A stretch of 64,000 bases of DNA from Corythucha ciliata (taxonomy: Eukaryota; Arthropoda; Insecta; Hemiptera; Tingidae): positions 30,814,001 through 30,878,000 of the forward strand of contig CM075943.1 in assembly GCA_038030265.1 (NCBI GenBank), read 5' to 3'. This document shows, one piece after another, positions 62,301-63,781 of the stretch. The translations under genes and the position numbers were made by a program. How positions within the stretch are numbered: the stretch's first letter is position 1; each line of letters opens with the position of its first letter. The notes beneath the pieces are model-generated. The model ran no database searches and was not told the origin of the DNA. It saw only the letters and a program-made list of their open reading frames with translations.

Positions 62301-62695
62301 GTAGAATTTGTACGTCAAGACTTCCGGTTTTTAAACAAGCTTTTGGGATCAAATATTTTCCAAAAGATAAAAAGAAAACGCAATATTCATTTAGAGAGTT
62401 GCGGGGTGCGGTATACTCACTAAAATAACTTCTTGACTCATTGTTATGATTGATTATGATAATTGATAACCAATCTCACCCCGACCTCGAGCGATAAAAA
62501 ATATTGAAATCACTTACTAAGGCTAACACTTACTTGGCCCTTGTTGACGAAGCCATGCCTATCCGCGACAGCGTCGGCGTGCTCTTTTCCAGCGGGCACG
62601 TTCACAGCGAACTCATTTGAATATATGACGGTTTGCCTCTCTGCATTCAAACTTTCTGCCGCCAATATCGTCAACAATGTTAAAGTGACACGCAT
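4415..62695 (-). CDS. Fur2: Furin-like proprotein convertase, Fur2 type (22 coding exons, whole gene span)
   Basis: A calcium-dependent subtilisin-like serine protease of the secretory pathway that cleaves proproteins after dibasic sites. Joined exons give 1,143 residues. Visible order: signal peptide 1-18; prodomain to R104, with an internal VHKR site at 69-72 and the activation site RKKR at 101-104; catalytic domain about 110-455 with Asp176 (ILDDG), His215 (HGTRC), oxyanion Asn316 (ASGNGG) and Ser396 (GTSASAP); P domain about 465-608 ending WQLIFYGT; a linker; about seven furin-type Cys-rich repeats 686-1015; a membrane helix about 1057-1079; an acidic tail. An in-frame TGA lies 12 bases before the ATG, which fixes the start. 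All 21 introns have GT/AG borders with matching phases. Fur2 rather than Fur1 is chosen from the Cys-rich tail, the FFPRGN motif and the [15 protein letters not shown] stretch. Drosophila Fur2, as I remember it, is longer, with more Cys repeats. Confidence 0.96.
4680..4882 (-). CDS. Fur2: Fur2 exon 21: juxtamembrane stretch and membrane anchor
   Basis: Residues 1013-1080. The last Cys-rich residues ([10 protein letters not shown]) lead to a charged juxtamembrane stretch. A hydrophobic helix at about 1057-1079 follows ([20 protein letters not shown]). It ends in phase 0 at cag|gtataa. The intron to exon 22 is only 73 bases. Confidence 0.93.
4883..5460 (-). other. Fur2 intron 20, no further features
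   Basis: 578 bases between the last Cys-rich exon and the membrane-anchor exon. The borders are g|gtaaaa and ttttttcag. Nothing else was recognised. Confidence 0.6.
5461..5592 (-). CDS. Fur2: Fur2 exon 20: seventh Cys-rich repeat
   Basis: Residues 969-1012 plus one base of codon 1013. It reads [15 protein letters not shown], then [11 protein letters not shown] and CCLCDPITG. The donor is aca g|gtaaaa. Confidence 0.92.
5657..5859 (-). CDS. Fur2: Fur2 exon 19: sixth Cys-rich repeat
   Basis: Residues 901-968 plus one base of codon 969. It reads [18 protein letters not shown], then [14 protein letters not shown] and [12 protein letters not shown]. The real frame differs from the longest open frame over the same bases. 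Confidence 0.92.
5920..6034 (-). CDS. Fur2: Fur2 exon 18: fifth Cys-rich repeat
   Basis: Residues 863-900 plus two bases of codon 901. It reads [19 protein letters not shown], then [11 protein letters not shown]. The donor is gg|gtgagt and the acceptor is ttcttcaag. Confidence 0.92.
6093..6340 (-). CDS. Fur2: Fur2 exon 17: third and fourth Cys-rich repeats
   Basis: Residues 780-862 plus one base of codon 863. It has [30 protein letters not shown] and GCKPG. The first base completes Arg780 from exon 16, so the 7.2-kb join is in phase. Confidence 0.92.
6496..6827. mobile_element. MITE, TTA-flanked, with a second MITE nested inside
   Basis: Termini AGGTCGTTTACACCAAAGTG and its inverted partner GCGTTTACACTGAAGTGTCC. 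A TTA duplication lies at 6493-6495 and 6828-6830. A 3-base TWA duplication is typical of PIF/Harbinger elements. A second palindromic element sits at about 6543-6674. A truncated relative lies at 9958-10045. Confidence 0.8.
6543..6674. mobile_element. Nested MITE (family also at 44402-45120)
   Basis: Inverted ends ATAGCGATTTCCATTCAAC and ATGGCGTTTTCCATTCAAT with TA on both sides. The arms hold the inner palindrome ACTACACAAGTGTAGT and the text GAGAGGACGGGTGG. The same element at 44402-45120 carries a 581-base insertion. Confidence 0.7.
7523..7566. repeat. Short hairpin, TTTCCACCCGTC type
   Basis: TTTCCACCCGTCCTCTCC is followed within 10 bases by its near-complement ending AGAGGGTGGAAA. A sister hairpin lies at 12551-12609. 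Confidence 0.6.
8135..8172 (+). other. Possible tRNA-derived SINE head (B box)
   Basis: GGGTTCGAACCCC is a strong Pol III B-box and T-loop-like sequence. A loose A-box-like TGGCACG lies about 60 bases upstream. No convincing cloverleaf could be folded, so this is at best a SINE remnant. Confidence 0.25.
8430..8705. repeat. Dispersed GCCGCGAATTAGCG repeat block, reverse orientation
   Basis: Complementary form of the repeat at 1-360, such as CGCTAATTCACGGCTAAAAT. The block is broken by the element at 8710-9925. Confidence 0.6.
8710..9925. mobile_element. 1.2-kb inverted-repeat element carrying CAGGGGAATGAC repeats
   Basis: The outer 29 bases are inverted with one mismatch (GGGTGATTCCACTAAAAGTG against GGGTAATTCCACTAAAAGTG). 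AAAA lies on both sides (8706-8709, 9926-9929). Inside, the motif CAGGGGAATGACA or close variants recurs at least six times in about 850 bases. No transposase was seen, so it is non-autonomous. Its superfamily is unknown. Confidence 0.7.
9958..10045. mobile_element. Truncated copy of the 6496-6827 MITE
   Basis: It begins AGGTCAGTTTACACTGAAGT and continues with GTCCCGCGAGTGTC, ATTGACTGTA and TTTCTGGAAGTTT. These match the reverse complement of the right part of the 6496-6827 element, in the same order but shortened. Confidence 0.6.
10046..10860. other. Intron 16 segment, nothing recognised
   Basis: Only short unrelated open frames. No Cys-rich exon that could extend the Fur2 repeat region was found here on the minus strand. 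Confidence 0.4.
11040..12060. repeat. Dispersed AATT/CGCGAA repeats, two flavours
   Basis: 11040-11350 holds the GCCGCGAATTAGCG flavour. 11560-12060 holds a second one built on AAACTTGCAATTTCGCGAAT and similar text, also visible at 41400-41700, 44240-44400 and 45340-45500. No coding content. Confidence 0.55.
12551..12609. repeat. Short hairpin, TTTCCACCCGTC type
   Basis: ACTTCCACCCGTCTTCTC and its complement GAGAAGACGGGTGGAAAT are separated by 23 bases. Same family as 7523-7566. Confidence 0.65.
12989..13245. repeat. Dispersed repeat, copy 2 (related to 379-562)
   Basis: Shares its ends with 379-562 and has a longer middle. It stops 275 bases short of exon 16. Confidence 0.55.
13521..13677 (-). 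CDS. Fur2: Fur2 exon 16: second Cys-rich repeat
   Basis: Residues 728-779 plus two bases of codon 780. It has the pattern [11 protein letters not shown]...CSSC...[15 protein letters not shown]. The donor is ag|gtgagtg. Intron 16 downstream is 7.2 kb of repeats. Confidence 0.92.
13756..13901 (-). CDS. Fur2: Fur2 exon 15: first Cys-rich furin repeat
   Basis: Residues 679-727 plus one base of codon 728. It has the pattern CHETCKTC...CLTC...[10 protein letters not shown]. The donor a|gtagga is weaker than the others but gives the right phase. The acceptor I chose (ccgaag) lies after a long pyrimidine tract. Confidence 0.88.
13981..14027 (-). CDS. Fur2: Fur2 exon 14: 47-base linker microexon
   Basis: Residues 664-678 plus two bases of codon 679 ([15 protein letters not shown]). 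The acceptor is gctttcag and the donor is ga|gtgagtc. It is short, but the phase fits both neighbours exactly and the borders are strong. The linker is poorly conserved, so support comes from splicing logic rather than homology. Confidence 0.82.
14098..14300 (-). CDS. Fur2: Fur2 exon 13: end of P domain and linker
   Basis: Residues 596-663. It starts [12 protein letters not shown], the last P-domain strand, then a Pro/Ser/Asn-rich linker ending LFAAGSENQ. It ends in phase 0 at caa|gtaagt. Confidence 0.9.
14395..14600 (-). CDS. Fur2: Fur2 exon 12: P domain
   Basis: Residues 527-595 plus one base of codon 596. It reads [17 protein letters not shown], then [19 protein letters not shown] and [17 protein letters not shown]. 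It has Arg-Gly-Asn where mammalian furin has Arg-Gly-Asp. As I recall, Drosophila Fur2 also has Asn here. Confidence 0.95.
14667..14783 (-). CDS. Fur2: Fur2 exon 11: P domain
   Basis: Residues 488-526 plus two bases of codon 527. [15 protein letters not shown] is the conserved beta-strand block of the P (homo B) domain, which stabilises the convertase fold. Confidence 0.93.
14856..14973 (-). CDS. Fur2: Fur2 exon 10: end of catalytic domain, start of P domain
   Basis: Residues 449-487 plus two bases of codon 488. It reads [20 protein letters not shown], followed by [18 protein letters not shown], the usual link into the P domain. Confidence 0.94.
15035..15199 (-). CDS. Fur2: Fur2 exon 9: catalytic serine
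   Basis: Residues 394-448 plus one base of codon 449. [20 protein letters not shown] carries the nucleophile Ser396. It ends in WITNGVNRH at a cac g|gtaggc donor. Confidence 0.95.
15260..15405 (-). CDS. Fur2: Fur2 exon 8: catalytic domain
   Basis: Residues 345-393 plus one base of codon 394. It reads [20 protein letters not shown], then a Fur2-like loop ([12 protein letters not shown]) leading to ICTVEHT. Confidence 0.95.
15460..15590 (-). CDS. Fur2: Fur2 exon 7: oxyanion-hole asparagine
   Basis: Residues 302-344 plus two bases of codon 345. [19 protein letters not shown] contains the oxyanion Asn316. It is followed by [19 protein letters not shown]. Confidence 0.95.
15670..15842 (-). CDS. 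Fur2: Fur2 exon 6: catalytic domain core
   Basis: Residues 244-301. [27 protein letters not shown] and [11 protein letters not shown] are near-invariant convertase blocks lining the acidic substrate pocket. It ends in phase 0 with donor acg|gtacat. Confidence 0.95.
15927..16086 (-). CDS. Fur2: Fur2 exon 5: catalytic histidine
   Basis: Residues 191-243 plus one base of codon 244. [20 protein letters not shown] contains the catalytic His215. An N-A-S sequon lies at 239-241. Intron 4 upstream is 6.9 kb. Confidence 0.95.
16087..17160 (-). other. Fur2 intron 4, start; nothing recognised
   Basis: Contains a run of ten C at about 16180 and no recognisable repeat or coding segment. Confidence 0.4.
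17176..17359. mobile_element. Palindromic MITE with GGAGCGGTGA ends
   Basis: Ends GGAGCGGTGA/TCACCGCTCC with TATA on both sides. It directly abuts the CAGGGTG foldback at 17364. Both sit between GGGTATGTTTA (17161) and its inverted copy TAAACATACCC (18086). Confidence 0.7.
17364..18083. mobile_element. CAGGGTG foldback element, 720 bp
   Basis: A long hairpin. The left arm begins CAGGGTGTTCATGAATTAGC and the right arm ends with its complement. Similarity runs about 300 bases inward to a central loop near 17690-17775. TATA lies on both sides. No coding capacity; the open frames over it are arm artefacts. Confidence 0.85.
19411..20160. repeat. Inverted repeat with AATCTGACG motif
   Basis: AATCTGACG or its complement recurs about seven times. 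The stretch at 19411-19515 (AATCTGACGATT, GTGACGCAAA, CTCGAGCGTGTC) is matched in reverse at about 19948-20056. A T run of about 28 bases lies near 19980. A small palindrome at about 19755-19862 sits inside. Confidence 0.5.
20815..20947. mobile_element. MITE with GCACACGATGCATTTTT ends
   Basis: Imperfect inverted ends: ATGCACACGATGCATTTTTT on the left and GTGCACACAACGCATTTTTC read from the right. A T run fills the centre. Confidence 0.55.
21001..21162. mobile_element. TA-flanked MITE with ACACACTAGACG ends
   Basis: Ends ACACACTAGACGACAGTCG against ACACGCTAGACGGCTGTCG, with TA on each side (20999-21000, 21163-21164). The inner arms carry GGCGACA/TGTCGCC-like text. Confidence 0.75.
21171..21315. 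mobile_element. MITE with CCGTATTTATGAACG ends
   Basis: Inverted ends TCCGTATTTATGAACGTTCC and GCCGTATTTATGAACGTTTC. It lies seven bases from the previous MITE. A one-ended relative is at 57712-57770. Confidence 0.7.
22201..22956 (-). other. End of Fur2 intron 4; nothing recognised
   Basis: AT-rich text with no motif found beyond the exon 4 donor at 22955-22956. Confidence 0.4.
22957..23091 (-). CDS. Fur2: Fur2 exon 4: catalytic aspartate
   Basis: Residues 146-190 (45 codons), phase 0 at both ends. [19 protein letters not shown] carries the catalytic Asp176 and the neighbouring Asp177. The acceptor is ttgtcacag and the donor is tat|gtaagt. Confidence 0.95.
24003..24627. mobile_element. Foldback element, about 135-base arms
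   Basis: The arm at 24003-24139 (GTTGACTAATCTTTGTCATA, CGGTTTACAAGAACAATTTT) is inverted at 24492-24627 with few differences. The 350-base centre shows no coding content. Terminal duplications are unclear. Confidence 0.75.
24675..24780. mobile_element. Half copy of the 51441-51590 MITE
   Basis: TCAAGGTGTTTGGAACATGT, then GGAGCAGAGTTACCATGGGA and an AATAAAATTT centre, match one arm of the MITEs at 36887 and 51441. The other arm is lost. Confidence 0.55.
24781..26193 (-). other. Fur2 intron 3 remainder; nothing recognised
   Basis: No inverted repeat, RNA gene or coding exon was recognised between the half MITE and exon 3. Confidence 0.4.
26194..26361 (-). CDS. Fur2: Fur2 exon 3: activation site and start of mature enzyme
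   Basis: Residues 90-145, phase 0 at both ends. [19 protein letters not shown] contains the primary activation site RKKR (cleavage after Arg104). It is followed by the first mature residues, ending with [10 protein letters not shown], a conserved convertase stretch. The donor is ttg|gtaagtac. Confidence 0.95.
26362..28150 (-). other. Fur2 intron 2, 3' part; nothing recognised
   Basis: Contains mononucleotide runs (G near 26427, C near 27916) and short open frames without recognisable content. Confidence 0.4.
28152..29250. mobile_element. CAGGGTG foldback, right end lost
   Basis: It begins CAGGGTGTTTCAGGAGGAAT. The arm at about 28490-28720 (GTTATTGTAAAAACATGCCA, AAATCGACGCGTTTTTGACT) is inverted at about 29030-29245. 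The expected CACCCTG end is absent and the sequence changes character after 29250. Confidence 0.65.
29251..33665 (-). other. Fur2 intron 2 segment; nothing recognised
   Basis: About 4.4 kb with short open frames only. I recognised no protein family, RNA or inverted repeat here. Old decayed repeats may be present. Confidence 0.35.
34088..34475 (+). pseudogene. THAP zinc finger protein fragment, frameshifted
   Basis: Starts [20 protein letters not shown] with the first Cys pair, then VKFFKFPQP and [21 protein letters not shown] frame change near 34347, equivalent to two missing bases, leads to [10 protein letters not shown], the Cys-x2-His half of the C2CH finger. The text continues to a TGA at 34473-34475. 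THAP fingers bind DNA in P-element-type transposases and derived host proteins. Only the finger and a short tail remain, without a catalytic domain. It lies inside the 33675-36478 element. An unrecognised splice could in principle explain the frame change, but no GT/AG pair is evident. Confidence 0.75.
34902..35400. mobile_element. 499-bp MITE with TAA duplication, nested in the THAP element
   Basis: 27-base perfect inverted ends starting GTGTAGTGACATACTGGTGC. TAA lies on both sides (34899-34901, 35401-35403). The inner text repeats GCGGTTT and GCGGGAA modules. A TWA duplication points to the PIF/Harbinger superfamily. It inserted after the larger element. Confidence 0.88.
35606..35860 (-). 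CDS. Hypothetical 84-residue protein, SAP-like motif
   Basis: ATG to TGA-type short frame inside the THAP element, on the opposite strand to the THAP finger. It starts [20 protein letters not shown]. Residues about 32-66 read [20 protein letters not shown], followed by [10 protein letters not shown]. This resembles a SAP helix-extension-helix DNA-binding motif (acidic start, LxxFLxxRG, then K and L). It may be the first exon of a longer element-encoded protein, since nothing downstream continues it. No function can be assigned. Confidence 0.45.
   Translation of the reverse strand: MQLMSATRTFKKIKFNPEDVPGAVLSGSPDAATVEDLVRFLKCRGVKLQSKSKEYLVSTAKNVLESNLPVDMTVDGGSKKRYRV
36887..37014. mobile_element. 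TA-flanked MITE with GGTCTGTTCCAG ends, copy 1
   Basis: Inverted ends GGTCTGTTCCAGTGAGGTG and GTCTGTTCCAGTAAGGTGTT with TA on both sides. The central palindrome is CCAGCCAATATTTTATTGGC. Diverged relative to the copy at 51441-51590. Confidence 0.75.
37100..37296 (-). pseudogene. Second THAP finger fragment
   Basis: Minus-strand text [20 protein letters not shown], then [15 protein letters not shown], is the first half of a THAP finger (CxxxC pair and the RKW block). A stop follows in this frame, while ICELH, a Cys-x2-His, appears in another frame just after it. It is different in sequence from the THAP fragment at 34088 and lies 600 bases outside that element. Confidence 0.55.
37841..37920. 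repeat. Uninterrupted copy of the repeat split at 46980-47430
   Basis: TTATTTTCAGCCTCCCCACT, CCCTCGAATTCACTG, then GGTGCGGTGAGGGGGGA. The complement of both halves flanks the palindromic element at 47008-47400. This copy is therefore the filled-in reference for that insertion. Confidence 0.6.
37921..38819 (-). other. Fur2 intron 2 segment; nothing recognised
   Basis: Low-complexity AT-rich text. A short local direct repeat (ACCATGTTATACCATGCTAACC) appears near 38430-38480. Confidence 0.35.
38820..39250. other. GC- and CpG-rich island inside intron 2
   Basis: Base composition rises sharply, with many CpG (for example GACGCGTCCGCGTACGCTCG near 39199). Two overlapping minus-strand frames of 62 and 142 residues cross it, with no recognisable domain. 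It could be an internal promoter, an untranslated exon or an old element. Confidence 0.3.
40246..40877. mobile_element. Foldback element with AGGGCCTTATTC ends
   Basis: The left arm (GGGCCTTATTCACTAAA, CTGCCAAAGTCATAAGGAAA, TTGGGTTGGGATTTTTGCTC) is repeated in inverse order at about 40737-40877. No coding capacity. It overlaps a direct repeat shared with about 39670-39740 (TGTCAGCTCGGACTC). Confidence 0.55.
41400..41815. repeat. Dispersed GCGAAATTGG repeat block
   Basis: Units such as GAAGAGCCAAAAACCCTCTC and TCGCGAAATTGGTCGTTTGA recur every 40-50 bases. They are followed by a few GCCACGAA units of the first flavour. The block stops about 380 bases below exon 2. Confidence 0.5.
42195..42299 (-). 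CDS. Fur2: Fur2 exon 2: prodomain with internal cleavage site
   Basis: Residues 55-89, phase 0 at both ends. The acceptor is tttgttttcag and the donor is cac|gtaagtaat. It holds [17 protein letters not shown], in which VHKR matches the internal prodomain site. The histidines at 66, 68 and 70 sit where the pH sensor of furin lies. A 20.2-kb intron separates it from exon 1. Confidence 0.95.
42300..44230 (-). other. Fur2 intron 1, 3' end; nothing recognised
   Basis: Unannotated intron sequence. Text near 43620-43860 (TTAACTTTAGCGTTTACGGG, TTAGCGTTAGCGG) resembles 21361-21480 and may be a diverged repeat pair. Confidence 0.35.
44402..45120. mobile_element. MITE split by a 581-base insertion
   Basis: GGCGTTTTCCATTCAACGCA at the left and AATGAAAATCGCTAT at the right are the two ends of the element seen whole at 6543-6674. 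The copy is broken after ACATATGTTT. A duplicated ATGTTT (44475-44480, 45062-45067) brackets the insertion. Confidence 0.75.
44481..45061. mobile_element. Insertion of unknown type inside a MITE
   Basis: 581 bases bracketed by a 6-base ATGTTT duplication, with no terminal inverted repeat. Open frames of 66 and 87 residues cross it in opposite directions without recognisable domains. It could be a retroposed fragment or an unclassified element. Confidence 0.5.
45194..45330. mobile_element. GGGGGCCTATTCTC MITE, copy 1
   Basis: Ends GGGGGCCTATTCTCCAAC and its complement GTTAGAGAATAGGCCCCC. The arms carry an AGCAATATG/CATATTGC-type palindrome. Confidence 0.75.
45866..46926. mobile_element. CAGGGTG foldback, 1.06 kb
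   Basis: Ends CAGGGTGGTTCGGGATAAGT and the complement ACTTATCCCGAACCACCCTG. Inverted similarity runs about 70 bases (GTAAAACTACGTCAAAAGTG). The rest of the interior is not symmetric. A separate TAA-flanked MITE is nested at 46606-46747. Confidence 0.8.
46606..46747. mobile_element. TAA-flanked MITE, GACCCCTTTTACACGAG ends
   Basis: 142 bases with inverted ends GACCCCTTTTACACGAG and GGCCCCTTTTACACGAG. TAA duplicates lie at 46603-46605 and 46748-46750. PIF/Harbinger-like by duplication. Nested in the CAGGGTG foldback. Confidence 0.85.
47008..47400. mobile_element. Palindromic element with CACAATTYGAGGGTCTCACA ends
   Basis: About 45-base inverted ends (GGGTCTCACAGCAACACCCC). It splits a repeat seen whole at 37841-37920. 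The interior is not coding. Confidence 0.8.
48680..48818. mobile_element. GGGGGCCTATTCTC MITE, copy 2
   Basis: Ends GGGGGCTTATTCTCTAACTC and GTTAGAGAATAGGCCCCC. Same family as 45194-45330, with the same central palindrome around AAATGAATGAAATAAAC. Confidence 0.75.
49271..49411. mobile_element. GGGGGCCTATTCTC MITE, diverged copy 3
   Basis: GAGGGCTTGTTCTATAACTT and the complementary end TTTATAGAACAGGGGCCC. Clearly related to copies 1 and 2 but diverged. Confidence 0.55.
49412..51438 (-). other. Fur2 intron 1 segment; nothing recognised
   Basis: A 122-residue plus-strand frame at 49505-49873 has no recognisable domain or coding character. Otherwise empty to my reading. Confidence 0.35.
51441..51590. 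mobile_element. TA-flanked MITE with GGTCTGCTCCAG ends, copy 2
   Basis: An almost perfect 150-base hairpin. GGTCTGCTCCAGCAAGGTGC and AGCAGAGTTGCCATG are mirrored on the right. TA lies at 51439-51440 and 51591-51592. The best-preserved copy of the family, so a recent insertion. Confidence 0.88.
51593..52892 (-). other. Fur2 intron 1 segment; nothing recognised
   Basis: About 1.3 kb without repeat, RNA or coding signature. Confidence 0.35.
52896..53056. mobile_element. TTA-flanked MITE with GGCCCATTTTCACC ends
   Basis: 161 bases with inverted ends GGCCCATTTTCACCAAC and GGCCCGATTTCACCAAC. TTA lies at 52893-52895 and 53057-53059. PIF/Harbinger-like duplication. Confidence 0.85.
53060..53360. 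repeat. GTTTGA/TCAAAC-rich hairpin region
   Basis: GTTTGA and TCAAAC recur more than ten times. CATGCTTGACAAGC and GCTTGTCAAGCATG form an inverted pair at about 53296-53345. Confidence 0.45.
53880..55850 (-). mobile_element. Decayed non-LTR retrotransposon (endonuclease and reverse transcriptase)
   Basis: Minus-strand remnants in the order of a LINE ORF2. The end of an apurinic-type endonuclease is at about 55845-55530 ([17 protein letters not shown], then LNDGRPTYF and a degraded [13 protein letters not shown]). A linker follows. Then the reverse transcriptase: [11 protein letters not shown] near 54860, [15 protein letters not shown] near 54590, [13 protein letters not shown] (54490), IPQGSVLS (about 54310) and YADD (about 54215). 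Several frameshifts and a TGA just before the [11 protein letters not shown] block make it inactive. Motif style suggests the Jockey or I group. The endonuclease N terminus and ORF1 are missing, and no 3' tail was found. The text fades below 53940. Confidence 0.85.
54005..54493 (-). pseudogene. Reverse transcriptase palm fragment of the LINE
   Basis: The longest open stretch of the retrotransposon (162 residues). It has the finger/palm motif IKGAFDKV, the PQGSVLS turn and the catalytic YADD. The ATG at its start is an internal methionine downstream of an in-frame TGA. Confidence 0.85.
55851..57710 (-). other. Fur2 intron 1 segment; long A run, otherwise empty
   Basis: A run of about 32 A at 56357-56389 may be the tail of a retroposed copy or a simple repeat. 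No other feature was recognised. Confidence 0.35.
57712..57770. mobile_element. One-ended relic of the 21171-21315 MITE
   Basis: GTCCGTGTTTATGAATATTC and TTAAAGTAGATGTTTTT follow the left half of the MITE at 21171. The right end is missing because the 57771 element lies there. Confidence 0.5.
57874..58029. mobile_element. Palindromic MITE with CTTGCCCAGCAGAGCCC arms
   Basis: The arm CTTGCCCAGCAGAGCCCC is inverted at the right end, followed by AATTTCAATTTTGACTTTCC and its complement. TATA lies on each side. It abuts the CAGGGTG foldback. Confidence 0.75.
58034..60581. mobile_element. CAGGGTG foldback, 2.5 kb, with another MITE inside
   Basis: Arms of about 490 bases (58034-58522 and 60090-60581) start CAGGGTGTTAACGTTAAGGT. 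They carry GGTTCGATTC, a Pol III B-box-like sequence, near each end. TATA lies on the left and TATA on the right. The 1.57-kb centre holds the GAGGAAGTA MITE at 59584-60071. Open frames over the arms are artefacts. Confidence 0.85.
59584..60071. mobile_element. MITE with GAGGAAGTA termini, long copy
   Basis: Inverted ends GAGGAAGTAAC/GTTACTTCCTC flanked by AT. It matches 1541-1795 in reverse. About 240 bases (roughly 59766-60007) are present only here. Confidence 0.8.
60817..62126. mobile_element. 1.3-kb inverted array of about 140-bp units
   Basis: The outer ends GAGCTGGCGACAGTCC and GGACTGTCGCTAGCTC are inverted. Between them, a unit with TTAACCGGAAGAAC, TCGAAAGGTTTTATG and CTGCCTGGGGCATTTGCCC repeats about three times in one direction and four in the other. 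A terminal variant (ATCTGGGGCC) occurs near each end. The turn is near 61425-61440. No coding capacity. Confidence 0.85.
62534..62695 (-). CDS. Fur2: Fur2 exon 1: signal peptide and start of prodomain
   Basis: Residues 1-54. A hydrophobic leader ([18 protein letters not shown]) precedes the prodomain text ending [11 protein letters not shown], typical of convertase prodomains. The donor is caa|gtaagtg and the exon ends in phase 0. The reading frame upstream of the ATG meets TGA at 62705-62707, so no longer N terminus exists in this exon. Further untranslated 5' exons may lie upstream, but I could not place them. Confidence 0.93.
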
Positions 62696-63330
62696 CTTCC
62701 TTCTTCAAAAAGGATGAGATACGGGATTATTCGGCTCAGCGGCTCACTAAAACACACAATCGCACCAAATTACACGTAAATAAAGCATAGCAATTTTTCT
62801 TTTGTTCTTTTAGGTATATGAATTAAATAAAAACAGAGCCTGCAAATACGTTTCAACAAATATTTTCGACAAGTCCGTTAGGGCGGATGACACTGGCCTC
62901 CCCGTAAAAAACTGGCCGAGGAAGAAAATTCAGCTCCCACCATTAAAAACTCGTGATCAATGACGTCTTCCCAATAATGACAATGTCAAAATAATTCGTT
63001 TTGCTCTTCAATTGCGACATTTAATTCGCTAAAGTCGCTTCTCTAGTATTGCACAAGCGGAAGGAAACGTGTTTTCACTATTGTTCAAATTGTTCGTAGT
63101 TGGTTATTTATCGGGCCCTTGACATTTTGGGTGGAAATACGAAGGGGTGTAATCGGGTCGCAATAACTCTTTAATGTTGCGTCAAACCGTATAAGCTACG
63201 AAGGACAATGTGGTTATAAGGGTGAGCTGCACCTTCCTCAATTCCTCAACCCCCTTCAATCATTCGAGCCTGCACTTTAATACTCATAAGTAAGTATATG
63301 ACTGTATTTCTCCTACAACACTAGATTATA
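62696..63330 (-). promoter_or_regulatory. Fur2 5' flank, promoter not resolved
   Basis: This interval should hold the 5' untranslated region or its splice acceptor. No convincing TATA box or initiator was recognised. The in-frame TGA at 62705-62707 closes the reading frame upstream of the ATG. Confidence 0.3.
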
Positions 63331-63496
63331 TGGATATAATGAATAAATCTGTCGCCGGTATTTTAATTAATAAATTAATTAGACTGATATTATCCGGACG
63401 ACTATTGGGCTATGCCCTTCCATCGTCGTCCGGATAATATCAGTCTAATTAATTTATTAATTAAAATACCGGCGACAGATTTATTCATTATATCCA
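63331..63496. repeat. 72-base perfect-arm hairpin
   Basis: TGGATATAATGAATAAATCT starts the left arm, and the right arm mirrors it without a mismatch through ATTATCCGGACGAC. The loop is about 22 bases and includes GGGCTATGCCC. The loop and part of the right arm recur at 63727-63781. Confidence 0.9.
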
Positions 63497-63627
63497 TCTA
63501 ACAACATCTAGATAAGATAAAATTCGGCGTGGTTTACCTATCAGGAGAAGCGCCTAGAGTTTCGAGAAACAATGGACCTGGGTGGGGTTCGGCTTAGCTT
63601 ATCCCTCGGAGTACGACTCCCATAGGC

Positions 63628-63700
63628 GTCTCCGTGGCGCAAATGGCAGCGTGCTGGACTGGTAATCCAGAGGTTGCGGGTTCGAATCCTGCCGGGGAGC
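63628..63700 (+). tRNA. tRNA-like gene, anticodon GGT (Thr)
   Basis: A 73-base cloverleaf. D stem GCGC/GCGT; anticodon stem CTGGA/TCCAG with loop CTGGTAA (anticodon GGT, reads ACC); variable AGGTT; T arm GCGGG-TTCGAAT-CCTGC. A box (TGGCGCAAATGG) and B box (GGGTTCGAATCC) are good, and six T follow at 63703-63708. Oddities: positions 1 and 72 are G and G; CCA directly follows position 72; GGT-anticodon Thr genes are not expected in animal nuclear genomes, which use AGT. It may be a real divergent tRNA, a pseudogene or a SINE source. Confidence 0.65.
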
Positions 63701-63726
63701 CATTTTTTCTCGAAACTCGAATCGTG

Positions 63727-63781
63727 TTGGGCTATGCCCTTCCATCGTCGTCCGGATAATATCAGTCTAATTAATTTATTA
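63727..63781. repeat. Partial copy of the 63331-63496 hairpin
   Basis: GGGCTATGCCCTTCCATCGT through AATTTATTAA repeats the loop and right arm of the hairpin exactly. It is followed by CTAGATTGTATC, similar to CTAGATTATATG just left of the hairpin. Confidence 0.85.
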
